64,000 nt of DNA, taken from NCBI GenBank assembly GCA_022559845.1, contig JAHNEJ010001807.1, positions 1 to 64,000 on the forward strand, read 5' to 3'. Below are positions 1 to 10,879 of this stretch, one piece after another. The stretch comes from Amorphophallus konjac. Taxonomy: Eukaryota; Streptophyta; Magnoliopsida; Alismatales; Araceae. Position 1 is the first letter of the stretch; every line of letters starts with the position of its first letter. The translations under genes were made by a program, and so were the position numbers. The notes below the pieces were generated by a model that was given only the letters and a program-made list of their open reading frames with translations, was not told the DNA's origin and did no database searches.

Positions 1-584
1 CATCCGTGAACTCGAAGACTCCCATACCCTTCATCAGATGCACAGTCGCCCTCGCATTCTATTTCGGGTAGCTGGATGGGATTTTCTAACAACTGGGGGA
101 TGGCAAGAAGGGCCTGACACCTGGCGGCCAAATCCAGAAGGAATCGACGAGGGATCTGCCTACCCTTGGATTTCTTCCTAGGTACTGCCCTTGGCCTATC
201 ATTCCTAGATTGACTGACAATATTTACAGACGAAGAGGAAGATGAGGAGGATGGTGTAGAATGTACAGGAGAAGACCCCTCAGAGGAGGGGTAGAAAAGG
301 TCGCTCATCGGACCTTGGACGGGTGGTCCGCAAGGCGGTACGCACCCGTGGGAGATGTAGGAGGTTTCCTCAACGAAGATGTGTTGTTGGAGAGTTTGAA
401 AATTGACGTTTTTTTTTCGTTTTCATTTTTAATAACAAAGCAGTGAAAAGAGATTGGAGGAGAGAGGAAAGTGGTTATGGCTAGAGGATTGTGGGGCTCG
501 TAGAGCAGATCATGGTTGCAGACCTGGCGCGGGTTGAAAAGCCCGCGTAGGTATGTAAGCAAAGAAGGGGACCTGGGAAGATCA
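1..584 (-). other. Retroelement region downstream of protease
   Basis: Minus-strand sequence following the protease stop. Short open stretches occur, including a Ser-rich run and a basic run (PRKKSKGRQIPRRF) near positions 60-250, but no RT, RNase H or integrase motif is visible. It could be the spacer or intron found between gag-pro and RT-integrase in some large gypsy elements; that is inference. Confidence 0.4.
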
Positions 585-2015
585 TCAGACAATTGTCTGG
601 CCCAGGAAGAAGATATCAGCAAAGGCTAATGAGCCGTCGATGGCAATGTTGAGGACGGATGAAGATCCGTCGATGACATGGTCCTTCTGGCGAGGACGAG
701 GATAGTTTGGAATCTTGGCAAGAGTGGTAATATTCTCTGGTATCTCGGAGATCAATGGTGGTCCTTCAAGCTGTGGGGACGAGAACATCCTTTCCAGTGC
801 AACAGAAATGTCCCGTATGTCGAACCATTTATCCCACTCGCATTCCGGATCTTTGATCTTGCCTCTTTTGGTGATCCTCGGACATTTTTCAGCAAAATAT
901 ACAGCATGTGATTCCCCATATGCTTCTCGTGGTTGATCTCCCATCTGAACAACGGGCCCTCTGTTGAAGTGGTTTGATAGAGTCCATGTGAGGGGCTTCC
1001 AATCCGCCTTGAATGGTCCTTTGAAGCCTAGGCCAAACCTGCGGTTCGGCCTAATTTCCTTTGGCGGTTTGAGCATTCCCTGTAACTGTGCGCCCAGCCC
1101 TTTTCCTTGTTGATAGCCGATGTTCCTCATAATCTCCCAACCTTTGGAGTGAAAAGGGAGACACGATGTTGTGGTTGCCCTGACCGGCTCTTTTGGTGCT
1201 AGTGGCATGCGAGATGGATCATGCACGTCCAGCAGTGATAATATGGGCCGATGAGACGGCCAAACAGAGGGCAGAGAGGTGTTGATAGCATCCACTGTGT
1301 GAAGGACAGGTGTACTGACCACTTTAATAATTCTCCCGTTGTAAGGAAACTTCAGGCACTGATGGTTGGTGGAAGGCACAGCGTCCATGGCTTCAATGTA
1401 AGGACGACCCAGTATAGCCTTGAATGTGGGGTCCATGTCGAGGACATGGAATTCCGTGGGAATTGCCATGGGGCCTAGTTCTGCCTTCAGAATAATCATC
1501 CCCTGCGGCGGCCTTTTGCTATTGTCATAGGCCGTGACCGTGATCGAGGAAGGTCTTATTTGTTCCTCGTCAACCCCACACAACTGAAGAGTCCTCATGG
1601 AGATCACATTTATGGACGCACCCGTGTCGACAAGACACGGGTTTATGGATACCCCATTAATTTTTATTGAAATGCACAATGCATATTTCCGAGATTCCTT
1701 GGGAGCGAGCTCGTAGTTGTGAAACATGATGACTGGTTGTGTGTCTGTTGGGGTTAGGACGGTCGAAATCTTCTCCACGGGGAGGTCTTCATTAACCATG
1801 ACCTTTTGAAGATATTCCATCAAGGCCGCCTGGTGGGATGTGGATCTTTGAAGTAGCTCTAGGATGGAGATCCGGGCAGGCGTCTTGTCCAAGTGTTTCA
1901 GTAGATCATACTGTGTTCCAGGGATAGCTCTTTCTGGTTGTTCTGCATCATCCTTCTCTGGCTGAGATTGCTCGGGATTCTGACTGTTGTGGGGGAAAAC
2001 CCTGTGGAAAATCCT
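585..2015 (-). CDS. Retropepsin-like aspartic protease with G-patch domain
   Basis: The frame is open from just after the gag stop. The first ATG in it is at 1892, giving 435 residues. The protease motif PCLVDTGASINVIS is at about residues 86-99 (catalytic DTGA), and the flap/ILG region is TFKAILGRPYIEAMD at about 156-170. About 80 residues later there is a G-patch-like segment, GWEIMRNIGYQQGKGLGA, of the glycine-rich RNA-binding type found behind some retroviral and plant retroelement proteases. The ORF stops at 585 with no RT motif, so RT, RNase H and integrase must lie off-window, in another frame or across a splice. Gag and protease share one frame separated by a single TGA, which suggests readthrough or one nonsense change. 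Confidence 0.8.
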   Translation of the reverse strand, partial: RIFHRVFPHNSQNPEQSQPEKDDAEQPERAIPGTQYDLLKHLDKTPARISILELLQRSTSHQAALMEYLQKVMVNEDLPVEKISTVLTPTDTQPVIMFHNYELAPKESRKYALCISIKINGVSINPCLVDTGASINVISMRTLQLCGVDEEQIRPSSITVTAYDNSKRPPQGMIILKAELGPMAIPTEFHVLDMDPTFKAILGRPYIEAMDAVPSTNHQCLKFPYNGRIIKVVSTPVLHTVDAINTSLPSVWPSHRPILSLLDVHDPSRMPLAPKEPVRATTTSCLPFHSKGWEIMRNIGYQQGKGLGAQLQGMLKPPKEIRPNRRFGLGFKGPFKADWKPLTWTLSNHFNRGPVVQMGDQPREAYGESHAVYFAEKCPRITKRGKIKDPECEWDKWFDIRDISVALERMFSSPQLEGPPLISEIPENITTLAKIPNYPRPRQKDHVIDGSSSVLNIAIDGSLAFADIFFLGQTIV

Positions 2016-4625
2016 TCAACTCCGGAGCACCATTACCTGCGGCTTTTGTACCTCTGTGGGTGTAGCAGTGGGTTTTAACAGGGGTTTGAGGGGTAGTAGT
2101 GAAGGAATGGTTGATGAAGCAGGGGTGATGACGGGAGCAGGGATTCTGATGAGGGGTTTGTTAGGTGGAGGCATGGCGGAGGTAGAGGGGATATCGCGCG
2201 GATTATGAAGGATAAGGGGTTTGGAAGGTGGAGGTGGAGGTAAGGTTTGAAACGGGTAAAGGTTTTGAGGTGGATGGTGGGCGATGAGTGGTTTTGAAGG
2301 CATTAGTGGTGATGTGGTGGAGAAAGACGGGGTTATGTATGGTGGACGGATGATAAGGGGTTTAAAAGGCGTAGGGGTAAGTGTGGTAGAGGTGGATGGT
2401 AAAGTGGGGGAGTGGGAGAAGGTGAGAGGGTGTGAAGGCGTAGTAGAAAGTGTCGGTTGATAGGAGGTCGGGGTGCGGATGAGAGGGCGTAATGGTAGTG
2501 GAAATGGTGAAGGCGATACCGATGCGGGTTGATGAGAGAGAGGTGCTACCCGGGCAAGGTGAGGGGGTTGCATGACGATAGGGTTGGAGGTATAAAGAAT
2601 GGAGGTACTTTCCTGGTGCCACACCTGCTCTCTCCCGACTTCCGGGAAGGAGGAGATGGGGTTAACCTGATGATTGGGCTGTTGGTGCTCCGGTAGTGGA
2701 TTCTGGATTATGCCCATGTCGGGCTGTTGTTGTGGGGCCCGCTGAGGCTGCTGTTGTTGTTGTGGTTGCTGCTGCTGCTGCTGCTGTTGTAACTGCTGCT
2801 GTGGCCTCTGAGGAGGTCTCCTAGCCTTGAGAGCCGCGACGTACCGTCTCATCTCATCCCAATCTATTTGATGTTCATCATTCATATCATGGATGTAATC
2901 TTTGAAATGGAAGCAGTAGTCCACTGTGTGTCCCGGCTGCCTGTGGTAGACGCAGTATTTGGAGGTATCAACATTTGGGGGCCAGGCGGGCCTTTCTCTG
3001 GGTAGGGCGAGTTGGTTTGATGCCATGAGGGCATTAAAAATATCTGCTAAGGTTTCTGGCAATGGTGGATAGTAGGCTCTCTTAGGACCGAGCGGCCTCC
3101 TTTGTTGCTGTTGGGGACCATAGTTCCCCGGGGGTGGAACTTGGTTGTACTGAAGCGGTGGTTGTTGTTGTTGAGGTTGTGGTTGTTGTTGCTGGGGTTG
3201 GCGTAATGGAGGCATATTATCCTGGGGTGGATTATTTTGGGGTGGAGGACGGAGAGGGAAAGGACCTGGTTGAAGGGGTAGTCGGGGCATTTGTGGAGGC
3301 CTTGGGTTGACTGCATAGTTGGCATTGTTGACCGCACTGACTTGCTCATTTGTCACGACCCCTTCTGTGGCTCCGCCCGGGACACCAGCGCATGTCTTTC
3401 TGACCACTTTGGGCTTCGGCGACTCAAACATGTTCATGATGGGGGAGTCTTTTAGCTGGGTTTGGATGTATCGGGCCCTTTCATAGAGTTCCTCCATTGT
3501 AGTAAGTTTATTCATGGCGAGGACGTGTCTGAACTGCGAGGTTGCATTAGACACAATCATCTTCACTTGTTCGGGCTCGGAGAGGGTATCCCTTATTCTT
3601 TCCGCCAGAGACCTCCATCTATCAGCATATCGGACAAAATCCTCATCGGGTTTCATCTTTTCGGCCACTAGGTCGGTAATGGAGAGTGAGGGACCGACCC
3701 TATCCCTATATTTCTGCAAGAACCTTCTCTGCACTATTTCAAAATTCTCGGCCTCGCGGGGCTCCAGAGAATAGAACCACTCAAGCGCGGGACCATCCAA
3801 TGATCTCCGAAAGAGGTATGCCAGGGACCTCTGATCGTTTTGCCAATAAGAGGACTCATACATGAAGTCCTTGAGGTGAATGAAGGGGTTGCCGGTACCA
3901 TTGTATCTGCGGTACGTGGGCATTTCGGAGGGAGGGAGATGAATGACGGGGAGGATTGGCAAAGCAACCTCCGGGGTGGCTTTCACGTCCACCATTCTTC
4001 TCAGATTTTGAAACTGCTCGTCCATGCGATTGAACCTATTGAGGAGCGATTGGGCGAGCTCCTCTGGGGGTGAAGGTGGCACTTGCCATTGGGGGAGAAA
4101 CTGTCTCCCGGAGACTTGAGGGGGAAACCCGGAATGAGAGGGAACTGTCGGACCACCGACAGTTGGCCCTGGCTGAAACGGTGTGTGAGGAACACCGGGA
4201 GTTTGAGATTGTGACGGGAATTGGAATGAGGGAGGTTGTTGGCTCGCTTGTCCTTGAAGCGAGGGAGACTGGATGGCTTGCGCCAATGAAGGAGATGGAA
4301 TGGCCTGCACGGACTCGTGGAGAGGTGCGATAGCCGGAGTTGACTCCTGGGGCGTGGGGGAAACAGATTTCCCCTTTAGAATGGCCTGGAAGGCCCGGAG
4401 CTGTTCAGAGGTAAGCTCCGTGTTGGCGAGGACGCCCAGTAAGGAAGTGATATCCTGTGGCGGGGACGTGTCCCCGGCAATAACCTGCACCTCCTGCGAG
4501 GGGTCATGAGAAGGACCCGAGTCCATAGCATAGACTCGCGGGTCGGCTGTCAAACCACGGCTAGGGTGGTTCTCCTCGGAAGACTCGTGAGACATGCTCA
4601 CAGTTCTCCCAGAACGCAAAAACAT
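2016..4625 (-). CDS. Retrotransposon Gag polyprotein
   Basis: This 869-residue ORF begins MFLRSGRTVSM. A retrotransposon gag domain lies around residues 220-390, with motifs such as ALEWFYSLEP, RRFLQKYRDRVGP and DRWRSLAERI. A Pro/Gln-rich stretch with poly-Gln runs follows. A zinc-knuckle-like segment (YCVYHRQPGHTVDYCFHF) sits near residue 570. The last third is rich in Pro, Ser and Thr. Gag would form the virus-like particle and bind element RNA. The first ATG is taken as the start because nothing in frame lies upstream. The ORF ends at a TGA (2016-2018), and the protease frame continues in the same frame after it. No other stop interrupts it, so it is either young or kept by selection. Confidence 0.85.
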   Translation of the reverse strand: MFLRSGRTVSMSHESSEENHPSRGLTADPRVYAMDSGPSHDPSQEVQVIAGDTSPPQDITSLLGVLANTELTSEQLRAFQAILKGKSVSPTPQESTPAIAPLHESVQAIPSPSLAQAIQSPSLQGQASQQPPSFQFPSQSQTPGVPHTPFQPGPTVGGPTVPSHSGFPPQVSGRQFLPQWQVPPSPPEELAQSLLNRFNRMDEQFQNLRRMVDVKATPEVALPILPVIHLPPSEMPTYRRYNGTGNPFIHLKDFMYESSYWQNDQRSLAYLFRRSLDGPALEWFYSLEPREAENFEIVQRRFLQKYRDRVGPSLSITDLVAEKMKPDEDFVRYADRWRSLAERIRDTLSEPEQVKMIVSNATSQFRHVLAMNKLTTMEELYERARYIQTQLKDSPIMNMFESPKPKVVRKTCAGVPGGATEGVVTNEQVSAVNNANYAVNPRPPQMPRLPLQPGPFPLRPPPQNNPPQDNMPPLRQPQQQQPQPQQQQPPLQYNQVPPPGNYGPQQQQRRPLGPKRAYYPPLPETLADIFNALMASNQLALPRERPAWPPNVDTSKYCVYHRQPGHTVDYCFHFKDYIHDMNDEHQIDWDEMRRYVAALKARRPPQRPQQQLQQQQQQQQPQQQQQPQRAPQQQPDMGIIQNPLPEHQQPNHQVNPISSFPEVGREQVWHQESTSILYTSNPIVMQPPHLARVAPLSHQPASVSPSPFPLPLRPLIRTPTSYQPTLSTTPSHPLTFSHSPTLPSTSTTLTPTPFKPLIIRPPYITPSFSTTSPLMPSKPLIAHHPPQNLYPFQTLPPPPPSKPLILHNPRDIPSTSAMPPPNKPLIRIPAPVITPASSTIPSLLPLKPLLKPTATPTEVQKPQVMVLRS

Positions 4626-5420
4626 ACACTAGCAAGTAGGTAGCAGAGATTATCAAACAAGTGGATGCCTTTACGCCCTTTTTTTTGTTTTGATTTTGAT
4701 GATTTTTCTGTGTGTTTTTTAGCGAGATCCGAAGTTCACACAAGATAGGGACCCTAGTTTATTTTTGTTTCACCGCCGTGTCAGCTAGGGTCTCTCGTCT
4801 CACCACGAATGAAATGACTAACTTCGGGGAACTTCAATGGTACAACCAGCCCAGTGAACGAAGAGGAGATTCTTCGATGTCGGGGACTTACGGAGGTCCC
4901 AGTGTAGGAGATTCTAGTCCGTTGAGAGGAATTCCCAAACGGAGAGTCCTTCCTTCACCGGGAAAGGGTGATCCTAAAAAAAAATAAAAAAAAGGATAGA
5001 AAAGAGGAATGGATGTATGCAATGGAATGCTGACAGATATATGGAGTGGGAAAACAACAGAAATAACAAACATGTAATAAACAAAGAACCAATCAGAACT
5101 GACGGTGCTGCCGTGAGCACAACGGGGGCGCGCGTGGGCGCCAAGGTGGAGAGGCACGGGTGGTGCCGAACTTGCAAGGGTAGCCGAGAGGAAGCAGTAG
5201 ATGTCCCACCGTGATCGCCAATCTGTGAGCGACGTCACGCGGTTCGGAGTTCGATGGTGCGGGGAAGAGGATGCGGAGAGCGCGCGGGCTTCTCTTTTTT
5301 GTTTGTTTTGCTGTTTGCTGCAACACAGAGATGAGAGAAGAGAGAGAAGGGGCCACCACGGGAGATTGCTCCGGCGGGGCGAGCGGGACAAGTATAATAT
5401 AGCAAGATATGGGGTTCAAA

Positions 5421-5890
5421 CGGCCATAGCGGGAAGTGACTCGCCGCGACCTCGGGGGGACGGGAATGGTGCAGAAATTAAATAACAAGAATTGAAACGG
5501 TCATTGGGGAAGTGACTCGCCGCGGCCTCGAGAATATGAGCAGAATATAGCAGAATATAAAAGAGAATATAAGAACAGAGATTTAAACGGCCATTGGGGA
5601 AGTGACTCGCCGCGGCCTCGATGATATGAGCAGAATATAACAGATTATAGAGAGAATATAAGAACGGAAATTTAAACGGCCATTGGGGAAGTGACTCGCC
5701 GCGGCCTCGATGATATGAGCAAAATATAATATAATATAGAAAGAATATAGGAACGAAAATTTAAACGGCCATTGGGGAAGTGACTCGCCGCGGCCTCGAT
5801 GATATAAGCAGAATTTAACAAAATATAAAGAGAATATAGGAAACAGAAATTTAAACGGCCATTGGGGAAGTGACTCGCCGCGGCCTCGAT
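5421..5890. repeat. Six-copy ~90-bp tandem repeat
   Basis: The core cggccattggggaagtgac plus CTCGCCGCGGCCTCG recurs at 5421, 5498, 5588, 5677, 5766 and 5856. The spacing is 77 then 89-90 bp, and the outermost copy is the most diverged. It lies in the transcribed R/U5 or leader part of the element. Confidence 0.85.
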
Positions 5891-6520
5891 GAAAAGATGT
5901 GATCGCCAGGGGCCGAAAGACCCCAAAATAAGAAAGTGATCGCGCCTACCTCAAGAGCGGGACATGGCGGGTTGCTTCTTCCTCTCCTTCCGGCCGGCCG
6001 ACGGAGAGGGCTTTCCTCGGGTACCCTTGCAAAACAACGACAAATAAATGACAAGTGGATTAGAAAGATGGAGGTGTAGTATTCAAATCCTCGCGGTAAA
6101 AATAACGAAATGATGGCAAGACACACACCTGGTTGGTGTTATCTTTTAAACCCCTCTCGGACTCGAGTAGGAGGAAAATGAGATGATGGATGCAAGAAGT
6201 ATAAGAGAAGAGGCGCCCTTGTGAAGGGGGATAGAGGATGCAATATGATGAATGTAAAGAACTATGGAGAAAAAGGGGAAGAAAAAGCTTATTGGATGAG
6301 CCGAGGGTGAAATCCGGCGGAGCTCCGGCAGCGTGGGGACGACGGGGAAGCGCGGTGGATGAAGACGACCTTCCTCTCGCGAGCGTAGGCACCCGAGAAG
6401 CCGGCAGAACCTCCACCTACAAAAGACCCCACGGGTTAGAAAAATGACTCCGTAGCCTCTGGGCTCCGGCAGCCTATCGGATCACTGCTTAGCTCCCTTA
6501 GAACTGAGGGGGTGGGCCTC

Positions 6521-6530
6521 TATTTATAGA
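6521..6530 (-). promoter_or_regulatory. LTR TATA box
   Basis: The minus strand reads CTCTATAAATAGAGG, a near-consensus plant TATA box. It lies about 930 bp inside the LTR right edge and points towards gag, so it is the probable U3 promoter. Confidence 0.6.
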
Positions 6531-6542
6531 GCTCCGGAAGGT

Positions 6543-7189
6543 GGAGGCGTCCAGGACCCTGGACACCTCCATCAGGGCCAAAATAATATTTTATTCTATT
6601 TTTATTGATTTTTTTAGAATACTTTTATGGGGGCGTCCAGGGTCCCGGACGCCTCTAACAGGTCCACCGAAAACCGACGACGGCCGCACGCGGTTTGGCA
6701 CAACGCGTGGTTTTATGAGCGGCGCCTCGTGATTCAGAAATGGGCGCGTCCAGTCAGCTGGACGTCTCTAAATTTGGCTTTTTTCACACACGACAAACCG
6801 TCGTTCGGTGGGCGGCGCCCGTGAGTGAGTTGATGGAGGCGTCCAGGGGCCTGGACGCCTCCAAAAGTTTATTATTTTTTATTTACTTTTCTTTTGTCTT
6901 TTATGCCAAGGCTGGCATTTTTATTTTTTTATTTATTTTTATGGAGGCGTCCAGGGGTCTGGACGCCTCCATTAATATATATATAATTTTATTTATTTTT
7001 TTTGTTTTTGTATGCCAACTGGCATTTTACACTTATTTTTTATTTTTGTTTTTATGGAGGCGTCCAGGGTCCGGGACGCCTCCATAAATATATATATTTT
7101 TTTATATTTTTATATTTGGTGTTGGGGCCCTGAGAAAAGAATAAAACAAATTAAAATCATGGGGGCGTCCAGGGGCCTGGACGCCCCCA
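6543..7189. repeat. Array of seven ~28-bp palindromes in LTR U3
   Basis: Near-perfect palindromes of the form GGAGGCGTCCAGG...CCTGGACGCCTCC recur at about 6543, 6629, 6740, 6835, 6943, 7056 and 7161. They are separated by 86-113 bp of AT-rich sequence. Two smaller palindromes (atgccaaggctggcat at about 6903 and atgccaactggcat at about 7012) lie between them. Arms of 12-13 bp with almost no loop would form stable hairpins or cruciforms. The array lies just upstream of the LTR TATA box. Confidence 0.85.
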
Positions 7190-7449
7190 TTAAGACCCAC
7201 CCGGGTCCTTGGATCGGGCGTCGGTGGCCGCCCGGCAGATATCCTTCTTGGTTCCGGAACCTCCTGATGCGTTCGACTGGTGTTGATGCCGTTTGAATGC
7301 CGTGACGGGACGATTCCGGATGCCGAAAAGGGCGGAAGAAGACTCAAGAAAAGGAAGCACTCAAGTGATTCAAAACGCGTAAGCCGTCACGGGACGTTGT
7401 ATAGTAATATGAGACTTTCTCAGGAGACGTCAGGAATGGCGTGTCTACA

Positions 7450-9214
7450 CTCTTCAGAAGGAATGACATACCACCCCCCTCAAAACATCCCATCTTCTAG
7501 GCGTACATATGTTGGTTTGGCCAGTTGCACCCTCACTCAGTCGACTAGCCCCATAACGGAGGGCTGCTTGGTGAACCCCTATGGGGAGACGACCAACTGG
7601 CCCCACAGGTACAACAGACTATCGGCTTTGCCCGCAACCATGGACCATTGTGCCACCCGGTGAGTCACGGAGATGGTCCCTTCTTAGGTCTTGGCAAGAC
7701 CCTAGACTAACTACCCCCCCACCGGTGCTAGGAGAGGTTCCATCCGTCAAACGGATACGCCCTCAACCTTAGGCCATTGAGCCACCTAGTTAAGATCGAG
7801 GAGGTCCCTTTCAGTCCAACTCGGGACTATGGGCCAACTTACCACCCTCCAGCATAGGAGAGGTCCCATGCATTGATCCACCCGGTGCACACCGTGCCCT
7901 ATACAACCCACAGCACCTCACCCTTGTTCTCTCACAACTCTTGCCGGACGATGCCCTCAGCTCACCAAATTAGAAAAAAAAAGAACACATAACATGGCGA
8001 CCACAAGCAATGGGAGAAAGTAAAGAACGAGGAGAACCATTCATTGCCCCCTTTGAGAAGAGTACAAAGCATGGCTTCAGTCGCCTGTGTCCAAATCATA
8101 CAAGTCAAAGGCGGTGTTTAGCACCTTTACTGTGGTACAAATGTGGCGAACCCTATGCAGGGCCACCTGCTAGCCCACAAGGTAGCCCCGACGGAAGGCG
8201 TCCGAGCCTCCCTCCTCTCTCCCTGCTTGGGAAGAGGTCCCTTCAAGTAACATCTTCTCTCGAAGGCATGGACACTTAGATACTTCCTCTTTTATGCTTG
8301 AAGATGATTTGTGTGCTTGGCTCGCCATCTCTCCAACCATCGGAAACCCTCCTTAAAGGACTGCTACACCTCTGTGGAGAACGACTAAGTCATTGGCCAA
8401 ACTTGAGGCCCTCGAAGCCCTATTTATAGCAGGAAGGGAGCCCCTTGGGGTTACAAGAGGGCCACCCAGCAACTGGCGAAGGCGCCAGTCCTTGAGCCGC
8501 GTGAAGTATTTTAAAGTGACCTCAGCTGCTACGCTCCTAACGTCGAAGTGACGGATCAAAAACTTAGGCATACTCCAACTCCCCATGTGGCCTTGGAACC
8601 ATGGAAAGACACACAAAGGCACAGTGGACCAAAGAAGTTCATTGTATTCAACAAATGTCAAATTACAATTATGGGCACGCTTATTTGAGAGTGCCCCCTC
8701 CAAAAAGAGAAAACAAAAAAGAAGCATAAAAACAAAGAGAGCTGAAGATAGAGGCACAGTGGTGAGCGTGCAGCAGACCGACAAGCCCTCAGTCTTCGAA
8801 GAGGGGCTCGGCACCGACGGACGGGGCTGGGTCACAAGATCCTTCGGCAAGCACCTTGGGGCTGTTAGGGATGACAACTGCCTCGCCGGCCGGGCCCTAG
8901 GGGGCTTCCACATTCCCTGCATCCTCCTCGCCAACTGTACTAGGAGCTGCGGACTCCCCCTCCTCTTTGGCGGCTCCTACTTCGTAGGGGTTGCCGGGGA
9001 GCGAAAGATCGGGCACGAGCACACCAACAGCTTCAACGACGGCCTTCAGGGCACCCACCCATCCATCACAAAAACTGAGGCCTCAGGCGGGGCGAAAGAC
9101 GATGTAGGTGAGCTTGTTGACCTCCTCGGTAAACTCCGCAAAGTCCTTGTAGCGATCGACGTCCATCGCTACCTCTGCTTCGGTCGCCCTCGCCTTCACC
9201 ATCCCCCCTTCCCT
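7450..9214. other. Decayed retroelement sequence, no gene recognised
   Basis: GC-moderate, repeat-like DNA with only short ORFs that do not resemble known proteins. It probably belongs to the same old minus-strand retroelement as the coiled-coil remnant at 9215-10640, but I see no LTR ends. Confidence 0.3.
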
Positions 9215-10640
9215 TTAGGCCTCCGTGCGCGCCTTCACCTCTGCCACCGCCTTCATCGCCCCCTCCAACATCACCTCCAGGTGGGTCAACCTTGACTCCG
9301 CCTCATTCGCCCACACCTCTGCCGCACGCCATGCTGTATCGGTCCGTAGCTTCTCATTAGCGGCCTCCGCCAACTGCCGCCGCATTGCCTCCTTGGCCGT
9401 TTTCGAGGAATATGAGATCCCATGGAAGGCCCGCTTCTTTACCTCCCATGGGTCGCTATGCCGCCGCATCTCCTGCCAGACTGCCTCCGCATGCGACGCG
9501 TCCGTCTCCAGCGTCCAACACCGGTCATCCAGGTGAGCGAGCTCCCGAGCCACTTCTGCTAGACCTCGAGAGGCCATGACCCTCCAGTCGTCAGCCACCA
9601 GCGAACCCCTTGGCCCTCTGGTCCTCCAGCTGCAGTAACCAGTGCATGAACTCCATTTCCGCCCCATGGGCATCATGCTCGCTGGCAGGGGGAAAGTCCC
9701 TGCGCATAATAGGGGTCAAGATCCGGGGGGAAGGCGATTGGCGGACGGGCAACAAGGATCCGACAACCGGAGGCTGGGATGAAGAAAGAATGCATGGGCT
9801 CTCTCAGCCTCTTCCCACACCGCTCCCAAGCAAGCATCTCCCCCAGGTTTGGGTCCATGTGTTTCTCTCCGACCATGGTGCAAGAACTGCTTGAACTGTG
9901 GATCTCTAGTGGCTTCGGCGTGGCGAGGAGTGATGACGGGCGAGCGAGGAGACGAGGGCCTCTCCGGTACATCAGATAGCCCTTCGACAGCTTCTGCTAT
10001 CAACATGCGGTAGTGCAGCGGCCTAATATCAGCGGCCCCAGTGGCACGCCCACTAGCACCTCCCGTTATCCTCGCTCGGTGGTTGCAGGAGCTTGGGCAG
10101 TGACCAGGAGGGCGTGAGGACTCCTGGGTCTTGGACCAGCGACTGCGGAAGCTTGGGCGATGGCCAGGGAAATATAAGCACTATTGGACGACACCATAGT
10201 CTCGAAGTGAAGCTCAGGCTGGACCTGCTTCGCACCCGCTTGCGGCTCAACTACTCCTGCAACAACATATCCAGGTGACTTAAGTCCAAGAACAATTGCT
10301 GACCCCAACACTAGGCCCTGACAGAACCCTACGGGTAGGGAGGGGCGGGCTCAGTCCCAACAATCTCAACAAGGAGGGGGTCAGCACCTGGTCCACCTTC
10401 TAGATGGGCACCTTGTGGATCTCTTCAACTAACACCCTCTCCTTAGGCATCACCAACGACGGCTCCCGATGGACATACCGGCAAATGGAATAACCCCAGT
10501 TCGCCCTTCCTGGCCTTTGCCAGGATGATGAACTTGTCCTGCCAGTGTTTCACATTCGACATGGCTGGGGAGATGGTGAGGCATTGCATCCCTGCCCGGG
10601 CCCATAAGTAGAACTCCGAGTCACGGGAGCCGGGGTAGAA
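9215..10640 (-). pseudogene. Degenerate retroelement protein with coiled coil (gypsy-type, Transposase_28-like)
   Basis: The minus strand carries broken coding sequence. At about 10640-10450 one frame contains EFYLWARAGMQCLTIS and NVKHWQDKFIILAKA, which recall the Trp/Lys-rich end of plant 'putative gypsy type transposon' proteins. A Pro/Ser/Ala-rich stretch follows. At 9676-9215 there is a 153-residue segment rich in Ala, Glu, Arg and Lys (for example EVARELAHLDDRCWTLE, RRQLAEAANEKLRTD) that should form a long coiled coil. Stops and frameshifts separate the parts. Family assignment is by resemblance only. Confidence 0.45.
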
Positions 10641-10879
10641 CTAAAGGCAAAAAAAAAAGTTGAGGAAGAGGTTGGCGGCCATACGACACCCTATCTGGTT
10701 ACAGCGGTAAACGAATGCACACAAAATCTGCTAGGAATTGGGGGTCATCTACCCTCGCTGGATCCCATGGAAACCCAAGACTTCCTAAAAAAGATGAAGA
10801 ATGGACAGGCGAAAGCCAGCTCGAAAGGACTCCATCGTCTAATTATTCTTACTTTACCTTCATTGATCGAAATCAGTAT

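Larger units (their letters stand above)
1..7449 (-). mobile_element. Ty3/gypsy LTR retrotransposon, 5' portion, minus strand
   Basis: Read on the minus strand the order is LTR (right end 7449), leader, gag, protease. The rest of pol and the 3' LTR lie beyond position 1. The right LTR edge is set by ggcgtgtctaca at 7438-7449, which gives a TGTAGACACGCC start on the minus strand. The same terminus ends the related solo LTR at 15431. The target duplication cannot be checked because the other end is outside the window. The separate gag-pro coding block and long LTR would suit the Tat/Ogre branch of Ty3/gypsy. That placement is inference, because no RT is visible. Confidence 0.8.
4809..7449 (-). 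repeat. Probable 5' LTR of the gypsy element (left edge uncertain)
   Basis: The right edge (7449) is firm by comparison with the solo LTR ending at 15431. The left edge is tentative. A TGAAATGAC start at 4809 is followed, reading minus, by a 4-nt spacer and TGGTGAGACGAG, a possible primer-binding site, about 180 nt before the gag ATG. The block holds an inverted-repeat array (6543-7189), a TATA box (6521-6530) and a six-copy tandem repeat (5421-5890). It shares sequence with 12217-12350 of the solo LTR (gtgatcgccaggg and flanks). Confidence 0.5.

Noticed and set aside
5421..5890. Regularly spaced repeats resembling a CRISPR array
   Set aside because: Plant nuclear DNA; the linkers are similar to each other and the unit is a plain tandem repeat of a retroelement leader.
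6541..7347. Several ORFs with repeated MEASRGLDAS-like phrases
   Set aside because: Each phrase is a translation of one palindrome of the LTR array.
10093..10311. ORFs in both directions near 10.1-10.3 kb
   Set aside because: Short, overlapping and within a decayed retroelement region; no motif.
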